Shown piece after piece: positions 8,180-17,193 of a stretch of 64,000 nt of DNA (its first letter is position 1; each line of letters begins with the position of its first letter). The translations under genes were made by a program, and so were the position numbers. The notes under the pieces are model-generated. The model did not search any database. It was not told the DNA's origin and saw only the letters and a list, made by a program, of their open reading frames with translations. The stretch is taken from contig NZ_CAMTTE010000001.1 in assembly GCF_947077775.1 (NCBI RefSeq), positions 1,302,001-1,366,000 on the forward strand, in the 5' to 3' direction. This DNA comes from Salinibacter pepae (GTDB lineage: Bacteria; Bacteroidota; Rhodothermia; Rhodothermales; Salinibacteraceae).

Positions 8180-9625
8180 ATGGCCCTCTCCGTCTCCGCC
8201 CGATCCCTCCTGTGCGTGCTCGGGGTCACGCTGCTACTCGGAAGCGGGGCCGCTCCGCTCTCGGCCCAGCCCCCCCGGCTTTCGGCAGACTCGGAGGTGT
8301 CGATGGTGACCATTCTGCCCGGCGATCCGGTGTACTCTATGTTCGGGCACAGCGCCCTCCGCGTCCACGACCCGGCCCAGAACATCGACCGGCTCTACAA
8401 CTACGGCACCTTCGACTTCAGCGACCCGCTGTTTATCCCCAAGTTTGCGTACGGCCACCTCCGCTACTTTCTGAGCGTGGTGCCCTATCAGCGGGCGCTG
8501 CGGGCCTACGAGCAGCAGCGGCGGCCGGTCCTCGAACAGACGCTCAACCTGACCCGCACGCAGCGGACGGCGCTTTTTCGGGTGCTGCAGGTGAACGCCC
8601 GCCCCGAGAACCGCTACTACCAGTATGTCTTCTTCTTTGACAACTGCTCCACCCGCGTGCGGGACGCCCTTGAGCAGGCCCTCGGCGACGCCGTGCAGTT
8701 TGGGGGGCGGCCCCGCCCGGACGCAACCTTCCGGCACATGCTTGACCCCTACGCGGCCAACCTGCCGCTCGTCGACCTGAGCTTCGACCTCGCCCTGGGC
8801 ACCCCGGCCGACCGTCGCGTGACGCCGCGGGAGGCGCACTTCCTGCCCGACTACCTGTTCGAGGCGTTCGCCCACGCCACCGTGCAGTCGGGCGACACGA
8901 CCCGTGCACTGGTGGCGCGGACCGACACGACGCAGTGGATCGACGGCTACGAGGCAACCCCCACGGCCTTCCCCTGGCCCCTCGCGGCGGGGTGGACGAT
9001 TCTCGTCCTCACGCTGGGCTGGACCGGCTGGCAGGCCACGACCGGACGCCGGCCCGGCGGGGCCGGCGACGCCCTCCTGCTCGCGGCGGTCGGCGTGACG
9101 GGACTGCTCGCGTGCTTTCTCTGGTTCGTGTCGACCTACGCGGTGACCGAACACAATTGGAACCTGCTCTGGGCGTGGCCCACGCACCTCATTGCGGCCC
9201 CGGTGCTGCTGTGGCGCCCCTCGGCACCGGGGCTCCGGACGTACCTGGCGGCGACGGCCGTCGGCGCGGCGGTCGTCGCCCTCGGCTGGACGTGGTGGCC
9301 GCAAGACCTGCACGCGGCGGTCTTCCCCCTCGTGCTGACGGTGGGGGTTCGAACGGGGTGGCGGGCCCTCGGCGGGGCGGGGCCGCGCGGTGCCGGGGGC
9401 TTGAGGGATGAGGTGTTTCCTGCTTCGACGCGGGACGTAGGCGTCCCCCCGTGCACGACCGCCCACGGGCACCCCTCGTCTTCAGGGAGAGCAGGACTAA
9501 TTTTGCCGGGCCTGCACCAGCTCGTAGCTCCGAGGCGGGGCCGGCGTGCCCTCCACGGCGTAGACGCGGAGCGAGCCGTCGTCGTCGGACATGATGACGA
9601 CCGCCGACTCGTTCGGGTTGTATGA
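8180..9625 (+). CDS. DUF4105 / Lnb-type membrane protein (probable lipoprotein N-acyltransferase)
   Basis: The N-terminus is a signal sequence (residues 1-30), followed by a periplasmic DUF4105 domain and then five membrane segments (roughly residues 262-395). His57 in SMFGHSAL and Cys156 in FFFDNCSTR match the conserved His/Cys pair of the Lnb family, which in Bacteroides acylates the amino terminus of lipoproteins in place of the absent Lnt; activity here is inferred from that family. The last 70 or so codons, after about 9410, have no family character, and 129 bp overlap the opposing gene that ends at 9497, so the real protein may stop earlier (frameshift or local error). Divergent from nth, 106 bp apart. 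Confidence 0.8.
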   Translation: MALSVSARSLLCVLGVTLLLGSGAAPLSAQPPRLSADSEVSMVTILPGDPVYSMFGHSALRVHDPAQNIDRLYNYGTFDFSDPLFIPKFAYGHLRYFLSVVPYQRALRAYEQQRRPVLEQTLNLTRTQRTALFRVLQVNARPENRYYQYVFFFDNCSTRVRDALEQALGDAVQFGGRPRPDATFRHMLDPYAANLPLVDLSFDLALGTPADRRVTPREAHFLPDYLFEAFAHATVQSGDTTRALVARTDTTQWIDGYEATPTAFPWPLAAGWTILVLTLGWTGWQATTGRRPGGAGDALLLAAVGVTGLLACFLWFVSTYAVTEHNWNLLWAWPTHLIAAPVLLWRPSAPGLRTYLAATAVGAAVVALGWTWWPQDLHAAVFPLVLTVGVRTGWRALGGAGPRGAGGLRDEVFPASTRDVGVPPCTTAHGHPSSSGRAGLILPGLHQLVAPRRGRRALHGVDAERAVVVGHDDDRRLVRVV

Positions 9626-9946
9626 CTGGAAGCGCGTGTCGAGCCACTCCGTCGGGAGTCGCTCCTCGTGGTGCTTCAGCCAGCCGCCGCTTGCAGGACT
9701 GTAGAGCAGCTTGTGGGTCCCGATGCTCTCGTGGATGGGGCTGGAGGCCGGGTCGCGCTGCGTCACCACGACGGTGCCGATGCCGTGGCGCTTGAAGCCC
9801 AGGTACGACGCCGCGGCCACGTCCATCCAGTGGTCCGTCAGGAAGTCGTGGTGGGCGTCCTCCTTCGGATCGTTGGTCGGCTGCTCGTCCGGCGCCTTTA
9901 CCGTCACGAGATGCCCGTTCTCGTCGATGAGCGTGGTGCGTCGCAT
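9497..9946 (-). CDS. Conserved hypothetical protein, 149 aa
   Basis: Not recognised. A soluble, acidic protein starting MRRTTLIDENGHLVTV at the ATG complement 9944-9946. Features visible: a mixed alpha/beta pattern, a HDFLTDHWMDVAAASYLGF stretch, and a Trp/Tyr-rich second half (GGWLKHHEERLP, SYNPNESAVVIMSDDDGSLRVY). There is no signal peptide, membrane segment or catalytic motif I can name. It converges with the Lnb-like gene and overlaps its predicted tail by 129 bp. Codon use and amino-acid composition match the surrounding genes, which supports it as real. Confidence 0.65.
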   Translation of the reverse strand: MRRTTLIDENGHLVTVKAPDEQPTNDPKEDAHHDFLTDHWMDVAAASYLGFKRHGIGTVVVTQRDPASSPIHESIGTHKLLYSPASGGWLKHHEERLPTEWLDTRFQSYNPNESAVVIMSDDDGSLRVYAVEGTPAPPRSYELVQARQN

Positions 9947-10208
9947 CGGAAGACGGCGTCGGTGTGAAGGGGCGGAAACTACCGACTCCAAGGATTCCCC
10001 GCCGGTGGAGGTTTCCCCGCCACCGCCCACAATCGTGAAACTCGTTGCAGATCCCTCGGGCCGCCCCGCCCCCTTTACGTTCCAACAAAGCCCTCCAACG
10101 AAAAAAGGCCCCTGCCCGGAGCATCCGAACAGGGGCCTGCATGGACGCCCCCTCCCTCCCGACAGGACACTGAGGGAGACGACTTTCGGGGCGTTCGGGA
10201 CGGTGGCC
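9947..10208. other. Intergenic region between the 149-aa gene and hsp20
   Basis: About 260 bp. It holds the hsp20 terminator (10101-10138) and, closer to 9950-10050, sequence that should contain the promoter of the 149-residue gene. No open frame of its own is convincing. Confidence 0.5.
10101..10138 (-). terminator. Rho-independent terminator of hsp20
   Basis: Perfect 9-bp stem AGGCCCCTG (10106-10114) / CAGGGGCCT (10130-10138). On the minus strand it is followed at once by a run of six T (complement of 10101-10106). It sits about 70 bp past the hsp20 stop, in the correct orientation. Confidence 0.88.
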
Positions 10209-10655
10209 CTACTGAATCTCAATCTGGCGCGGCTTCACCGCCTCCGTCTTCGGCACGCGGATGGTCAGCACGCCGTTGTCGTAGGTCGCCTCAATGTTGT
10301 CGGCGTCCACGGTCTGGGGCAGGGTAAAGGCGCGGCGGAAGTGCCCGAAGGAGCGCTCCACGCGCACAAACTCTTCGTTCTCGTCGGTGCGGCTGCTCTC
10401 GCGCTCGCCACTGATGACCAGCTCATCGTTCTTGTAGCTGATCGTCAGGTCGTCCGTGCTCATGCCGGGCATGTCGAGGCGAAGACGATAGGCGTCCTCC
10501 GCCTCCGTGAGGTCCATGCGCGGGCGCCACACGGCCTGCGGGGACGTGTCCTCTTCGTTCTCGTCCCGGGATGGGAAGAATCGGTCGAACACGCGGTCGA
10601 TCTCGTTCTGGAGGCCGTTCAGGTTGCGGTTTCGGGTGCGGGTCAATCGAGTCAT
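10209..10655 (-). CDS. Small heat-shock protein, Hsp20/alpha-crystallin family
   Basis: ATP-independent holdase chaperone. 148 residues with a short N-terminal arm (NRNLNGLQNEIDRVFDRFF), an alpha-crystallin domain from about residue 43 (WRPRMDLTEAEDAYRLRLDM, MSTDDLTISYKNDELVISGE) and the conserved ending EATYDNGVLTIRVPK before a short C-terminal tail whose IEI resembles the IxI anchoring motif. The start is the ATG complement 10653-10655; upstream in-frame sequence is unrelated leader. The gene has its own strong terminator and about 300 bp of upstream intergenic DNA, so it is probably transcribed alone. Confidence 0.95.
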   Translation of the reverse strand: MTRLTRTRNRNLNGLQNEIDRVFDRFFPSRDENEEDTSPQAVWRPRMDLTEAEDAYRLRLDMPGMSTDDLTISYKNDELVISGERESSRTDENEEFVRVERSFGHFRRAFTLPQTVDADNIEATYDNGVLTIRVPKTEAVKPRQIEIQ

Positions 10656-10956
10656 AATGGGGAAAAGGAGTTCGGTTGCAAAGTCTGTGAGGACGCTCGG
10701 AGGCCGTCCCGTGGACTGACCTCTCGCGTCAAGTTCCACCCACCTACAAGAGCAACTCGTGTACCACCCCAAACACATCCCAAAATAGCCTGCCACTTCG
10801 ACGGAGCGCACGGACGAGGTGGCAGCCCAGACGCAGGGGCCCGCAATTGTGACAACGGCTGCGGCGGCGGCTCTGCCACGGCGGCAACCGTCCCGGCTCC
10901 GGCCCTGCCAATTCGTCTGCGTGCCAGCCCCCTCGCCGCCGTGCACCGCCCTCGGA
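10656..10956. other. Intergenic region upstream of hsp20
   Basis: About 300 bp between the hsp20 start and the fahA stop. It should contain the hsp20 promoter, and the part near 10740-10800 is less G+C rich than its surroundings, as expected for a promoter, but I cannot assign -33/-7 boxes with confidence. No CIRCE-like dyad seen. Confidence 0.4.
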
Positions 10957-12246
10957 TCACGCACAGGACGCCGGGAGCACCCGACCGTCCGCCGTTCCGA
11001 ATCCGACGCGGTAGTCGTCCGCCTGCGCGTAGGCCCGCATGGTCACCCGATCGCCGTCTTCGAGGAACGAGCGCGTCTCGTCCCCCGGCAGAGACACCGG
11101 CTCCTCCCCGCGCCACGACAGCTCCAGCATGCTGCCGTAGCTGTCCTCCGTGGGCCCGCTGATGGTGCCCGACGCCAGGAGATCCCCCGGACGGGCATTG
11201 CAGCCGTTGACGGTGTGGTGGGCGAGCTGCTGGCGCATCGTCCAGTACAGGTGCTTGGTGTTGCTGCGGCACACGGTGTGCGGGCTCGTCATCGACGGCG
11301 TTTCGAGGTCCACCTCCAGGGTCACGTCGTAGGCCGCGTCCCCGTCGGCCTGCAGGTAGTCGAGCGGCTCCGGGTCCTGCGTGGGCCCGGCCACCCGGAA
11401 CGGCTCCAGGGCCGCCATGGGCACGACCCACGGCGAGATGGTGGTGGCGAAGCTCTTGCCCAGGAAGGGACCGAGGGGCTCGTACTCCCACCCCTGAATG
11501 TCCCGGGCGCTCCAGTCGTTGACCAGCACCATGCCGAAGATCTGGTCGTCCGCCTCGTCGATCGAGAGGGGGGTGCCGAGCTCGTTGCCCTCCCCCACGA
11601 AAAAGCCCGTTTCGAGCTCGAAGTCGAGCAGCTGGGTCGGGCCGTAGACCGGCGGCGCGTCCGCGTCGGGCCGGGTCTGGCCGCAGGGCCGCCGCACGTC
11701 TTGGCCGCTCAGGAGGACGGAGCTGGCCCGCCCGTGGTAGCCCACCGGCAGGTGGACCCAGTTGTCTTTCAACGCATTCTCGGCGCCCCGAAACATCGTC
11801 CCAACATTGGTGGCGTGCTGCTTCGAGGAGTAGAAGTCCGTATAATCCCCGATGTCGACCGGCAGTCGAAGCGATACGTCGGCCCGGGGGTGAAGCACCC
11901 GGTTGCGGAGGGACGCGGCGTCGCGCAGCTCAGCCGTGTCGGCCCGGAGGAGCGCCTGCAGGCGGCTCCGGACGGCCGACCAGGCCGCGGGGCCGAGGGC
12001 CATGAAGTCGTTCAGCGTGGGCTGCGCGAAGGGGCGTTCGTTCTGCAGCTCGGGGACGTCAAAGACGCCTTCGTTGTTGAGGGTGGCGAGGTCGAGCACC
12101 TGGTCCCCAATGGCCACGCCCACCCGGGGCACGGTCGTCTCGGGGGGCGTGAACACGCCGTACGGAAGGTTCTGGATGGGAAATGGATGGTCGGATGCCA
12201 CCTCAAGAAAGGAGGTGAGGGACGAAGTGGGGGGGGAGTCGGTCAT
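10957..12246 (-). CDS. fahA: Fumarylacetoacetase
   Basis: Last enzyme of tyrosine/homogentisate degradation: cleaves fumarylacetoacetate to fumarate and acetoacetate. 429 residues, typical of the full-length enzyme with its N-terminal SH3-like domain ([19 protein letters not shown]). Metal and active-site elements are visible: [20 protein letters not shown], the [12 protein letters not shown] acidic pair and [15 protein letters not shown], plus the substrate-loop [17 protein letters not shown]. It lies 93 bp downstream of a conserved gene of unknown function on the same strand, probably cotranscribed. No homogentisate dioxygenase gene is present in the window. Confidence 0.96.
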   Translation of the reverse strand: MTDSPPTSSLTSFLEVASDHPFPIQNLPYGVFTPPETTVPRVGVAIGDQVLDLATLNNEGVFDVPELQNERPFAQPTLNDFMALGPAAWSAVRSRLQALLRADTAELRDAASLRNRVLHPRADVSLRLPVDIGDYTDFYSSKQHATNVGTMFRGAENALKDNWVHLPVGYHGRASSVLLSGQDVRRPCGQTRPDADAPPVYGPTQLLDFELETGFFVGEGNELGTPLSIDEADDQIFGMVLVNDWSARDIQGWEYEPLGPFLGKSFATTISPWVVPMAALEPFRVAGPTQDPEPLDYLQADGDAAYDVTLEVDLETPSMTSPHTVCRSNTKHLYWTMRQQLAHHTVNGCNARPGDLLASGTISGPTEDSYGSMLELSWRGEEPVSLPGDETRSFLEDGDRVTMRAYAQADDYRVGFGTADGRVLPASCA

Positions 12247-12339
12247 TCGACGAAGGCGTTGAGTTGGGAGAGGAGAAACGGAAGAAGGGCATGAGAGGCG
12301 CGCGGGCTCGGTCCCCGATCGCGGCGGCGAGCGGCCGGG

Positions 12340-13344
12340 TTAGAGCCATTCCAGGTCGCGCAGGTGATCGACGGGTTCTTCAAAGCTACAGCTGCCAAAC
12401 GAGAGGGCCAGGTGTTCTCGGGCGTACTGAATGTCGTCGAGGGAGACGGTCAGGTCGCGCCACGCGAAGGCGTCCTTGAGGAACCGAAAGTTGTCCGCGT
12501 TTTTCTCGACGAGAATGGCCTGCACCTCAGGCGGGTCGAGATCGTGCTCGGCGGCCAGAACCGCGGCGGCAAAGACGTTGAGGAAGCCGTGCATCTCCGT
12601 GTCCAATCCGTCGTCGTAGTGGCGCACCGGGTGGTGCAGCCCCGCGGTCGCCTTGAACGGGACCCCGGCGTCGCGGCAGGCCACAATGAGGGCCGCCACG
12701 TCCTCGACCTCGGGCACGTCGGTCGGCTCTGCGCCTCCGCAGCGCATTTTCAGCCCAACGGTGGTGCGGGCCGGCACGGCCTGCTGGCTGTTGTGTTCGG
12801 CCGCCGCGGCGCACAGTGCCGAGAGGTTCGGGACGGTGTCGTTCCGCAGGGGCACCTCGAAGAAGAGGTCGAGCTTGGCCGTGCCGGTCGCGACGAGGGT
12901 ACGGGTGATGGACTCCAGAAACTCAATGCCCTCCGCCTGCGAGCCCCCCACCAGGGCGTCGGGGAGGGGCACTTCCATCACGTCGACCTGGGCCTGCTCC
13001 GCGAGGCCGTCGCCGAAGTCTTCGATGGCCTGCAGGTCCCGCTCGAACGCCTGCAGGAACGTGTCGGCCGTGCTGCCGCCCGTTCCCAACACCGAGAGGT
13101 CGTACCGCGTCCCCTCTTTCAGCAAGGGACGATGGGCCTTCAAGTCGGGGAGGCGCCCCACCGGAAGCACGAAGCGCGACAACATCCAGGCCTCCTCCTC
13201 GCGCCGGTACTCCGCATGGCTCTGGAACGCGCGGTGGAGGGACAGGTCCGCCGGCGGGAACAGGCCGGCGTAGTCGATCACATCGTGGAGAAAGGCCCGG
13301 AGGCTCGGCGTAATGAGGGAGTCGGACGGGTCGGAGGCTTCCAT
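12340..13344 (-). CDS. Conserved protein of unknown function upstream of fahA
   Basis: 334 residues starting MEASDPSDSLITPSL at the ATG complement 13342-13344. Near the N-terminus is a striking DYAGLFPPADLSL segment; later come DVMEVPLPDALVG, TVGLKMRCGG, PFKATAGLHHPVRHYDDG and MHGFLNVFAAAVLAA. The regular strand-helix alternation and the isolated conserved Lys/Arg/His residues look like a TIM-barrel-type enzyme, but I cannot name a family with certainty and no reaction should be assumed. It precedes fahA by 93 bp on the same strand, which suggests a role linked to aromatic amino-acid breakdown. An upstream extension to 13533 in the same frame is open but low-quality. Confidence 0.75.
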   Translation of the reverse strand: MEASDPSDSLITPSLRAFLHDVIDYAGLFPPADLSLHRAFQSHAEYRREEEAWMLSRFVLPVGRLPDLKAHRPLLKEGTRYDLSVLGTGGSTADTFLQAFERDLQAIEDFGDGLAEQAQVDVMEVPLPDALVGGSQAEGIEFLESITRTLVATGTAKLDLFFEVPLRNDTVPNLSALCAAAAEHNSQQAVPARTTVGLKMRCGGAEPTDVPEVEDVAALIVACRDAGVPFKATAGLHHPVRHYDDGLDTEMHGFLNVFAAAVLAAEHDLDPPEVQAILVEKNADNFRFLKDAFAWRDLTVSLDDIQYAREHLALSFGSCSFEEPVDHLRDLEWL

Positions 13345-13711
13345 GGGAACCGAAACGGACTGGGAAAGACGGCGAGAACCAGCATCGACGGGCAACCGCA
13401 CAGCGCCGTGCCGGTGCGCCCCCGCCCCGACGACCGCCCCGCGAGGAACCGTCGCCGCAAACGCACCCCTAAGAAAGGAAAGCAGGCGAGCAGTTACAAC
13501 GCGCCCGCCCTGCTCGATGAATCGGAAGTTCACGGCTCCGGGACCGAAACGTATTGAAAGGGCTCCACATTCCTGCTATCATAGAAAAGCATATGGATTC
13601 CGTCCCGGCACTCTGTTAGCTCGGCATCGGTCTGCCAGAACACCTCGTTCGATCGTCGGAATTCGAACGCCGCATCCTCACCCGAATCCCACTGACCACG
13701 ACTTTGCCACC
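13345..13711. other. Divergent promoter region between the fahA-linked unknown and the TPR lipoprotein
   Basis: About 370 bp with no gene. The stretch 13550-13610 is clearly A+T richer than its surroundings (around GAAACGTATTGAAAGG and TGCTATCATAGAAAAG) and is the best place for promoters, probably the one reading right into the lipoprotein gene. No clear operator or terminator. Confidence 0.45.
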
Positions 13712-15262
13712 ATGACGATCCGACAATCAGCGCTCTTTGCACTCGCCCTGGGGACCCTCGGCCTTCTGGCCCTTTCGGGGTGCTCGGCCGGAAACCCGAA
13801 CATGAGCGCCGCCGAGGACGCCATGGAGCAGGAACGCTACGAGCGGGCCCTCGCCAATGTCGACTCGGCCATTGCCCAGGACTCGGCCAACGCTCAGGCC
13901 TACGCAATGAAGGCCCGGATCCTGCGCCAGATGGCCGACAGCACGGCGCCGCCCGAGGCGTACAAGCAACGCTACCGGCAGGCCCGCCAGGCGGAGGAGA
14001 AGGCCATCGAGTTCGACCCGGGACGACGAAGCGACATCAAAAACCAGCGCGAACTCGCGTTTATCCAGGAGTTTCAGAAGGGCGCCGATGCCTTCAACCG
14101 GGCCCAGCAGTCAAGCCAGAAGTCCGATTACCTGCGCGCAGCGGCGTACTTCGGGGCCGCGGGCGCGATCCGTCCGGACTCGACAGGGCCCATCCGGAAC
14201 GAGGCCTTTGCCCGCCTGCAGGCCGCCCGCCTCGAAGGGGGCGACCAGGGCATGCAGGAGATGTCCAACGTGATCCCCATTCTGGAGCGCTACCTCGAGA
14301 AGGAGGACGAGCCCGAAAGGGACGTGTACAGCATTCTTTCCCAGCTGTACCGCCAGGGGGACCAGCCGGAACAGGCACTTGAGGTGACCGAACGGGCCCT
14401 CGACGATCTCTCGAGCCGTCCCACCCACTTCCGCATCCAGGGGACGCGTGGCCTGAGCTACACCGGGACCATCGAGGCCGGCGGCACCTCCCGACAGGTG
14501 AAGGGCACCACGCCGGACCGGATTGAGTTGTCGACCAGCGACGGCACGGTCACCGGCGCCTTCCGGAAGCAGGACGGCGGCAAGAAGCAGACGAAGGGGC
14601 GCCTGCAGGTCGGCCTGTACACCCAAGGCACCCAGGTGGCCAACAGCCGGACCACCGCGCTCGAAGAGATCACGATCTCGGAAGACCTATCCAGCGTGAC
14701 GCCCCTCGCGGAACTTCAAAACCAGCGCCTGAGTGCCCTCAACAGCACCGGAAACACCGAAAAGGCCATGCAGGCCTACCGGGAGCAAATTGAGAAGAAC
14801 CCGGAGAATGCACGCTACCGGTACAACTACGGCTCCCTCCTGCTGAACTCCGACCGGTACGACGAGGCAATCGAGCAGCTTAGCGAGGCCGTGAAGCTGG
14901 ACGGCGACGACCCCAAGAAGCAGTACAACCTCGGTGCGGCCTATCTGAACAAGGGCGTCGTTTTGCAGGACAGCCTAGTGTCCGCCCGCGACTCCGTGAT
15001 GGACCAGAACCGCAAGCCAACCCAGGAGGAGGCGCAGATGATTAAGGACCTGGACGAACAGCGCCTCCAATTTTTCCAAAACGCCATTCCGCCCCTGGAG
15101 CGGGCCCGGCAGCTGGCCGGCCCGAACGGGCAGTACCGACAGAACGCGTGCTCGGCCCTCCTCCAGGCCTACGTGCAGACCGAGCAGACGGACAAGGCTG
15201 AAGACGTAAAACAGTGTGCCGGTGCGGGCGGCAACACGAGCGGCGGAAGCGGGGGACGATAG
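13712..15262 (+). CDS. TPR-repeat lipoprotein
   Basis: 516 residues. The N-terminus is a lipoprotein signal with lipobox LALSGC (Cys24), so the mature protein should be lipid-anchored in the envelope. Tetratricopeptide repeats are visible at about residues 30-70 (AEDAMEQERYERALANVDSA), 200-235 and 350-410 (NPENARYRYNYGSLLLNSD, YDEAIEQLSEAVKLDG). Between them sits a beta-rich segment of about 100 residues (THFRIQGTRGLSYTGTIEAG onward) that interrupts the repeats. The role is probably protein-protein scaffolding in the outer membrane or periplasm; no partner is indicated. The start is the ATG at 13712, required for the signal peptide. A hairpin terminator follows. Confidence 0.85.
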   Translation: MTIRQSALFALALGTLGLLALSGCSAGNPNMSAAEDAMEQERYERALANVDSAIAQDSANAQAYAMKARILRQMADSTAPPEAYKQRYRQARQAEEKAIEFDPGRRSDIKNQRELAFIQEFQKGADAFNRAQQSSQKSDYLRAAAYFGAAGAIRPDSTGPIRNEAFARLQAARLEGGDQGMQEMSNVIPILERYLEKEDEPERDVYSILSQLYRQGDQPEQALEVTERALDDLSSRPTHFRIQGTRGLSYTGTIEAGGTSRQVKGTTPDRIELSTSDGTVTGAFRKQDGGKKQTKGRLQVGLYTQGTQVANSRTTALEEITISEDLSSVTPLAELQNQRLSALNSTGNTEKAMQAYREQIEKNPENARYRYNYGSLLLNSDRYDEAIEQLSEAVKLDGDDPKKQYNLGAAYLNKGVVLQDSLVSARDSVMDQNRKPTQEEAQMIKDLDEQRLQFFQNAIPPLERARQLAGPNGQYRQNACSALLQAYVQTEQTDKAEDVKQCAGAGGNTSGGSGGR

Positions 15263-15301
15263 CCCCCCTGCCTGCACGAACCTCGTCTTGGTTCAACGCT
15301 C

Positions 15302-15340
15302 GCCCCGGGCCTCTCACGAGAGGCCTGGGGCTTGCTGTTT
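15302..15340 (+). terminator. Hairpin terminator after the TPR lipoprotein gene
   Basis: GCCCCGGGCCTCTC (15302-15315) pairs with GAGAGGCCTGGGGC (15318-15331) over 14 positions with one G-T wobble and a very tight turn (outer pairs of the loop must open). It is followed by TTGCTGTTT, a weak T-rich tract. About 40 bp after the stop codon. Confidence 0.7.
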
Positions 15341-15427
15341 GCGGGCCCCTCTCCGGGAGCCGCGCCTGAGATGCCGCCCCGCCGAGTGCCGCACGTCTCT
15401 TTCTCTTTCGAACGTACCGTTCCCCTC

Positions 15428-16624
15428 ATGCCCGACTCTTCCCCCCACGATGATGCTGCCCTTGAGGCCCCCGAGGCCGATGGATTCGGAACCCGGGCCG
15501 TGCACGCCGGGCAACAGCCCGACCCCTCCACCGGCGCGGTCATGACGCCCATCTACCAGACCTCCACGTACGCCCAGGCCGCCCCGGGCGAGCACAAGGG
15601 GCACGAGTACTCGCGGGTCTCGAACCCCACCCGCACGGCCCTGGAGGGCAATCTGGCCTCCCTGGAGGGGGCCGAGCACGGCATCGCGTTCAGCTCCGGC
15701 GTGGCCGGCATCGACGCCATCGTCAAGAGCCTCCGCCCCGGCGACCACGTCGTGGCGACGGACGACCTGTACGGCGGCACCTACCGGCTGCTCCGGGAGG
15801 TCTTCGAGCCGCTCAACATTCAGACCTCCTTCGTGGACATGAGCGACCCGGACGCGGTGACGGACGCGTTCACCGAGGACACGGCACTGCTCTGGGTCGA
15901 GACGCCCACCAACCCGCTCATGCGGCTGGTCGACATTGAAGCACTCGCCGAGCGGGCCCACGCCCATGACATCACGGTGGCCGTGGACAACACCTTCGCC
16001 ACCCCCTACCTGCAACAGCCCCTCGCCCACGGCGCCGACCTCGTCCTCCACTCCGCCACGAAGTACCTGGGCGGCCACTCCGACCTCATCCTCGGGGCCG
16101 TGTGTACGAACTCGGACGAGTGGGCGGAGAAGCTGCGCTTTCAGATCAAGAGCACCGGCGCCGCCCCCGGGCCCATGGACTGCTTCCTGACGCTGCGCGG
16201 GACCAAAACCCTTCACCTGCGCATGGAGCAGCACTGCTCCAGCGCCCGGCGGCTGGCCCAGATGCTCAACGCCCACGACAAGGTGGGGCACGTGCGGTAC
16301 CCTGGCCTTCCCTCCCACCCCGGCCACGCCCTGGCGCAGAAGCAAATGTCGGACTACGGCGGCATGATCTCGTTCGAGCTGGCCGACGACGAGATGGACA
16401 AGGCCCTCGCCGTTCTGGACGCCGCCGAGGTCTTTACCCTCGCCGAGAGCCTCGGCGGGGTGGAGAGCCTCATCGAACACCCGGCCTCGATGACCCACGC
16501 CTCCATCCCCGCCGAGGAGCGCGAAAAGATCGGGCTTACGGACTCGCTGATTCGCCTGAGCGTCGGGGTGGAGTCGTTCGGGGACCTGCGCGACGACCTC
16601 GATCGCGCACTGTCCCGCGTCTAG
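15428..16624 (+). CDS. PLP-dependent trans-sulfuration enzyme (cystathionine gamma-synthase/lyase family)
   Basis: 398 residues, Cys/Met-metabolism PLP-enzyme family (fold type I). Clear hallmarks: GFGTRAVHAGQQPDPSTGAV, YSRVSNPTRTALE, the PLP-binding segments FSSGVAGIDAI and VDNTFATPYLQQPL, and the Schiff-base lysine Lys212 in HSATKYLGGHSD. The C-terminal AESLGGVESLIEHPASMTHA and the IRLSVGVES motif are intact. Family members split between cystathionine gamma-synthase (methionine synthesis), gamma-lyase and O-acetylhomoserine sulfhydrylase; sequence by eye does not settle which, though the overall similarity favours gamma-synthase/lyase (MetB/MetC-like). The start is the ATG at 15428; a longer frame from 15332 overlaps the upstream hairpin. 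Confidence 0.92.
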   Translation: MPDSSPHDDAALEAPEADGFGTRAVHAGQQPDPSTGAVMTPIYQTSTYAQAAPGEHKGHEYSRVSNPTRTALEGNLASLEGAEHGIAFSSGVAGIDAIVKSLRPGDHVVATDDLYGGTYRLLREVFEPLNIQTSFVDMSDPDAVTDAFTEDTALLWVETPTNPLMRLVDIEALAERAHAHDITVAVDNTFATPYLQQPLAHGADLVLHSATKYLGGHSDLILGAVCTNSDEWAEKLRFQIKSTGAAPGPMDCFLTLRGTKTLHLRMEQHCSSARRLAQMLNAHDKVGHVRYPGLPSHPGHALAQKQMSDYGGMISFELADDEMDKALAVLDAAEVFTLAESLGGVESLIEHPASMTHASIPAEEREKIGLTDSLIRLSVGVESFGDLRDDLDRALSRV

Positions 16625-16640
16625 CCTCTGTACAGGGGGA

Positions 16641-17132
16641 CTACCACCCCATCGTGCCGGGCCCGCCCTTAAAGGGCCCCACGACGTCGTCGGTAATCCA
16701 CCCGCCGTAAAAGTCGCCCTCCTGCGCGCGGGCCTCCTCCTCGCCCACGTAGCACGCGTCGACCTTGCTGGCGTAAAACGTAACGTAGTCCTGCAGCTCG
16801 GCAAACCGGGCCGTCGGGTCCGGATAGCCCCAGGCCGCGCTCCGCGCGGAGCGGCCGCCCACCGTGAGGGTGTAGTACACGGCCCGCCCCTTGAACTCGC
16901 ACATCGTGGTCTGCTGCTCGCGCTCCAGGTGCTCGGTGGCGATGTCGTCCGGGGGCAGGTAGTACACCGGCGGATGGCTCGTCTCGAGAACCCGCAGCGC
17001 CCCGGTCGTGTCGGCGATGGTCACCTCGTTGAAGAGGACCCGGATGCGCCGATCTTCCGGTTCGAGGGCTGGCGGGCGGGGATAGTCCCAGACGGATTCT
17101 TGATCGGGCTCGGGTGTGGTGGGGGTTGGCAT
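16641..17132 (-). CDS. DUF427 domain protein
   Basis: 163 residues starting MPTPTTPEPDQES at the ATG complement 17130-17132. The DUF427 signature is clear: VLFNEVTIADTTGALRVLE, HPPVYYLPPDDI, CEFKGRAVYYTL, AWGYPDPTARF and YVTFYASKVDACYVGEE. This small beta-barrel-like family is widespread in bacteria and fungi; its biochemical role is not established. Cytoplasmic, no signal peptide. It converges with the trans-sulfuration gene (16 bp between stops) and lies 61 bp past the end of the adenylating-enzyme gene on the same strand. Confidence 0.88.
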   Translation of the reverse strand: MPTPTTPEPDQESVWDYPRPPALEPEDRRIRVLFNEVTIADTTGALRVLETSHPPVYYLPPDDIATEHLEREQQTTMCEFKGRAVYYTLTVGGRSARSAAWGYPDPTARFAELQDYVTFYASKVDACYVGEEEARAQEGDFYGGWITDDVVGPFKGGPGTMGW

Positions 17133-17193
17133 GACGAGAGCGTACAATGGAGGAAAATGAGAGGCGAGAAGGTCCGTGGCCTCGGGGGCCGTC

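Noticed and set aside
8074-8385. Longer endonuclease III start
   Set aside because: It would overlap the start of the divergent Lnb-like gene and codes a low-complexity region; GTG at 8073 fits the family.
8234-9472. 412-residue minus-strand open frame over the Lnb-like gene
   Set aside because: Antisense shadow; the plus-strand DUF4105 protein has clear signal, catalytic and membrane features.
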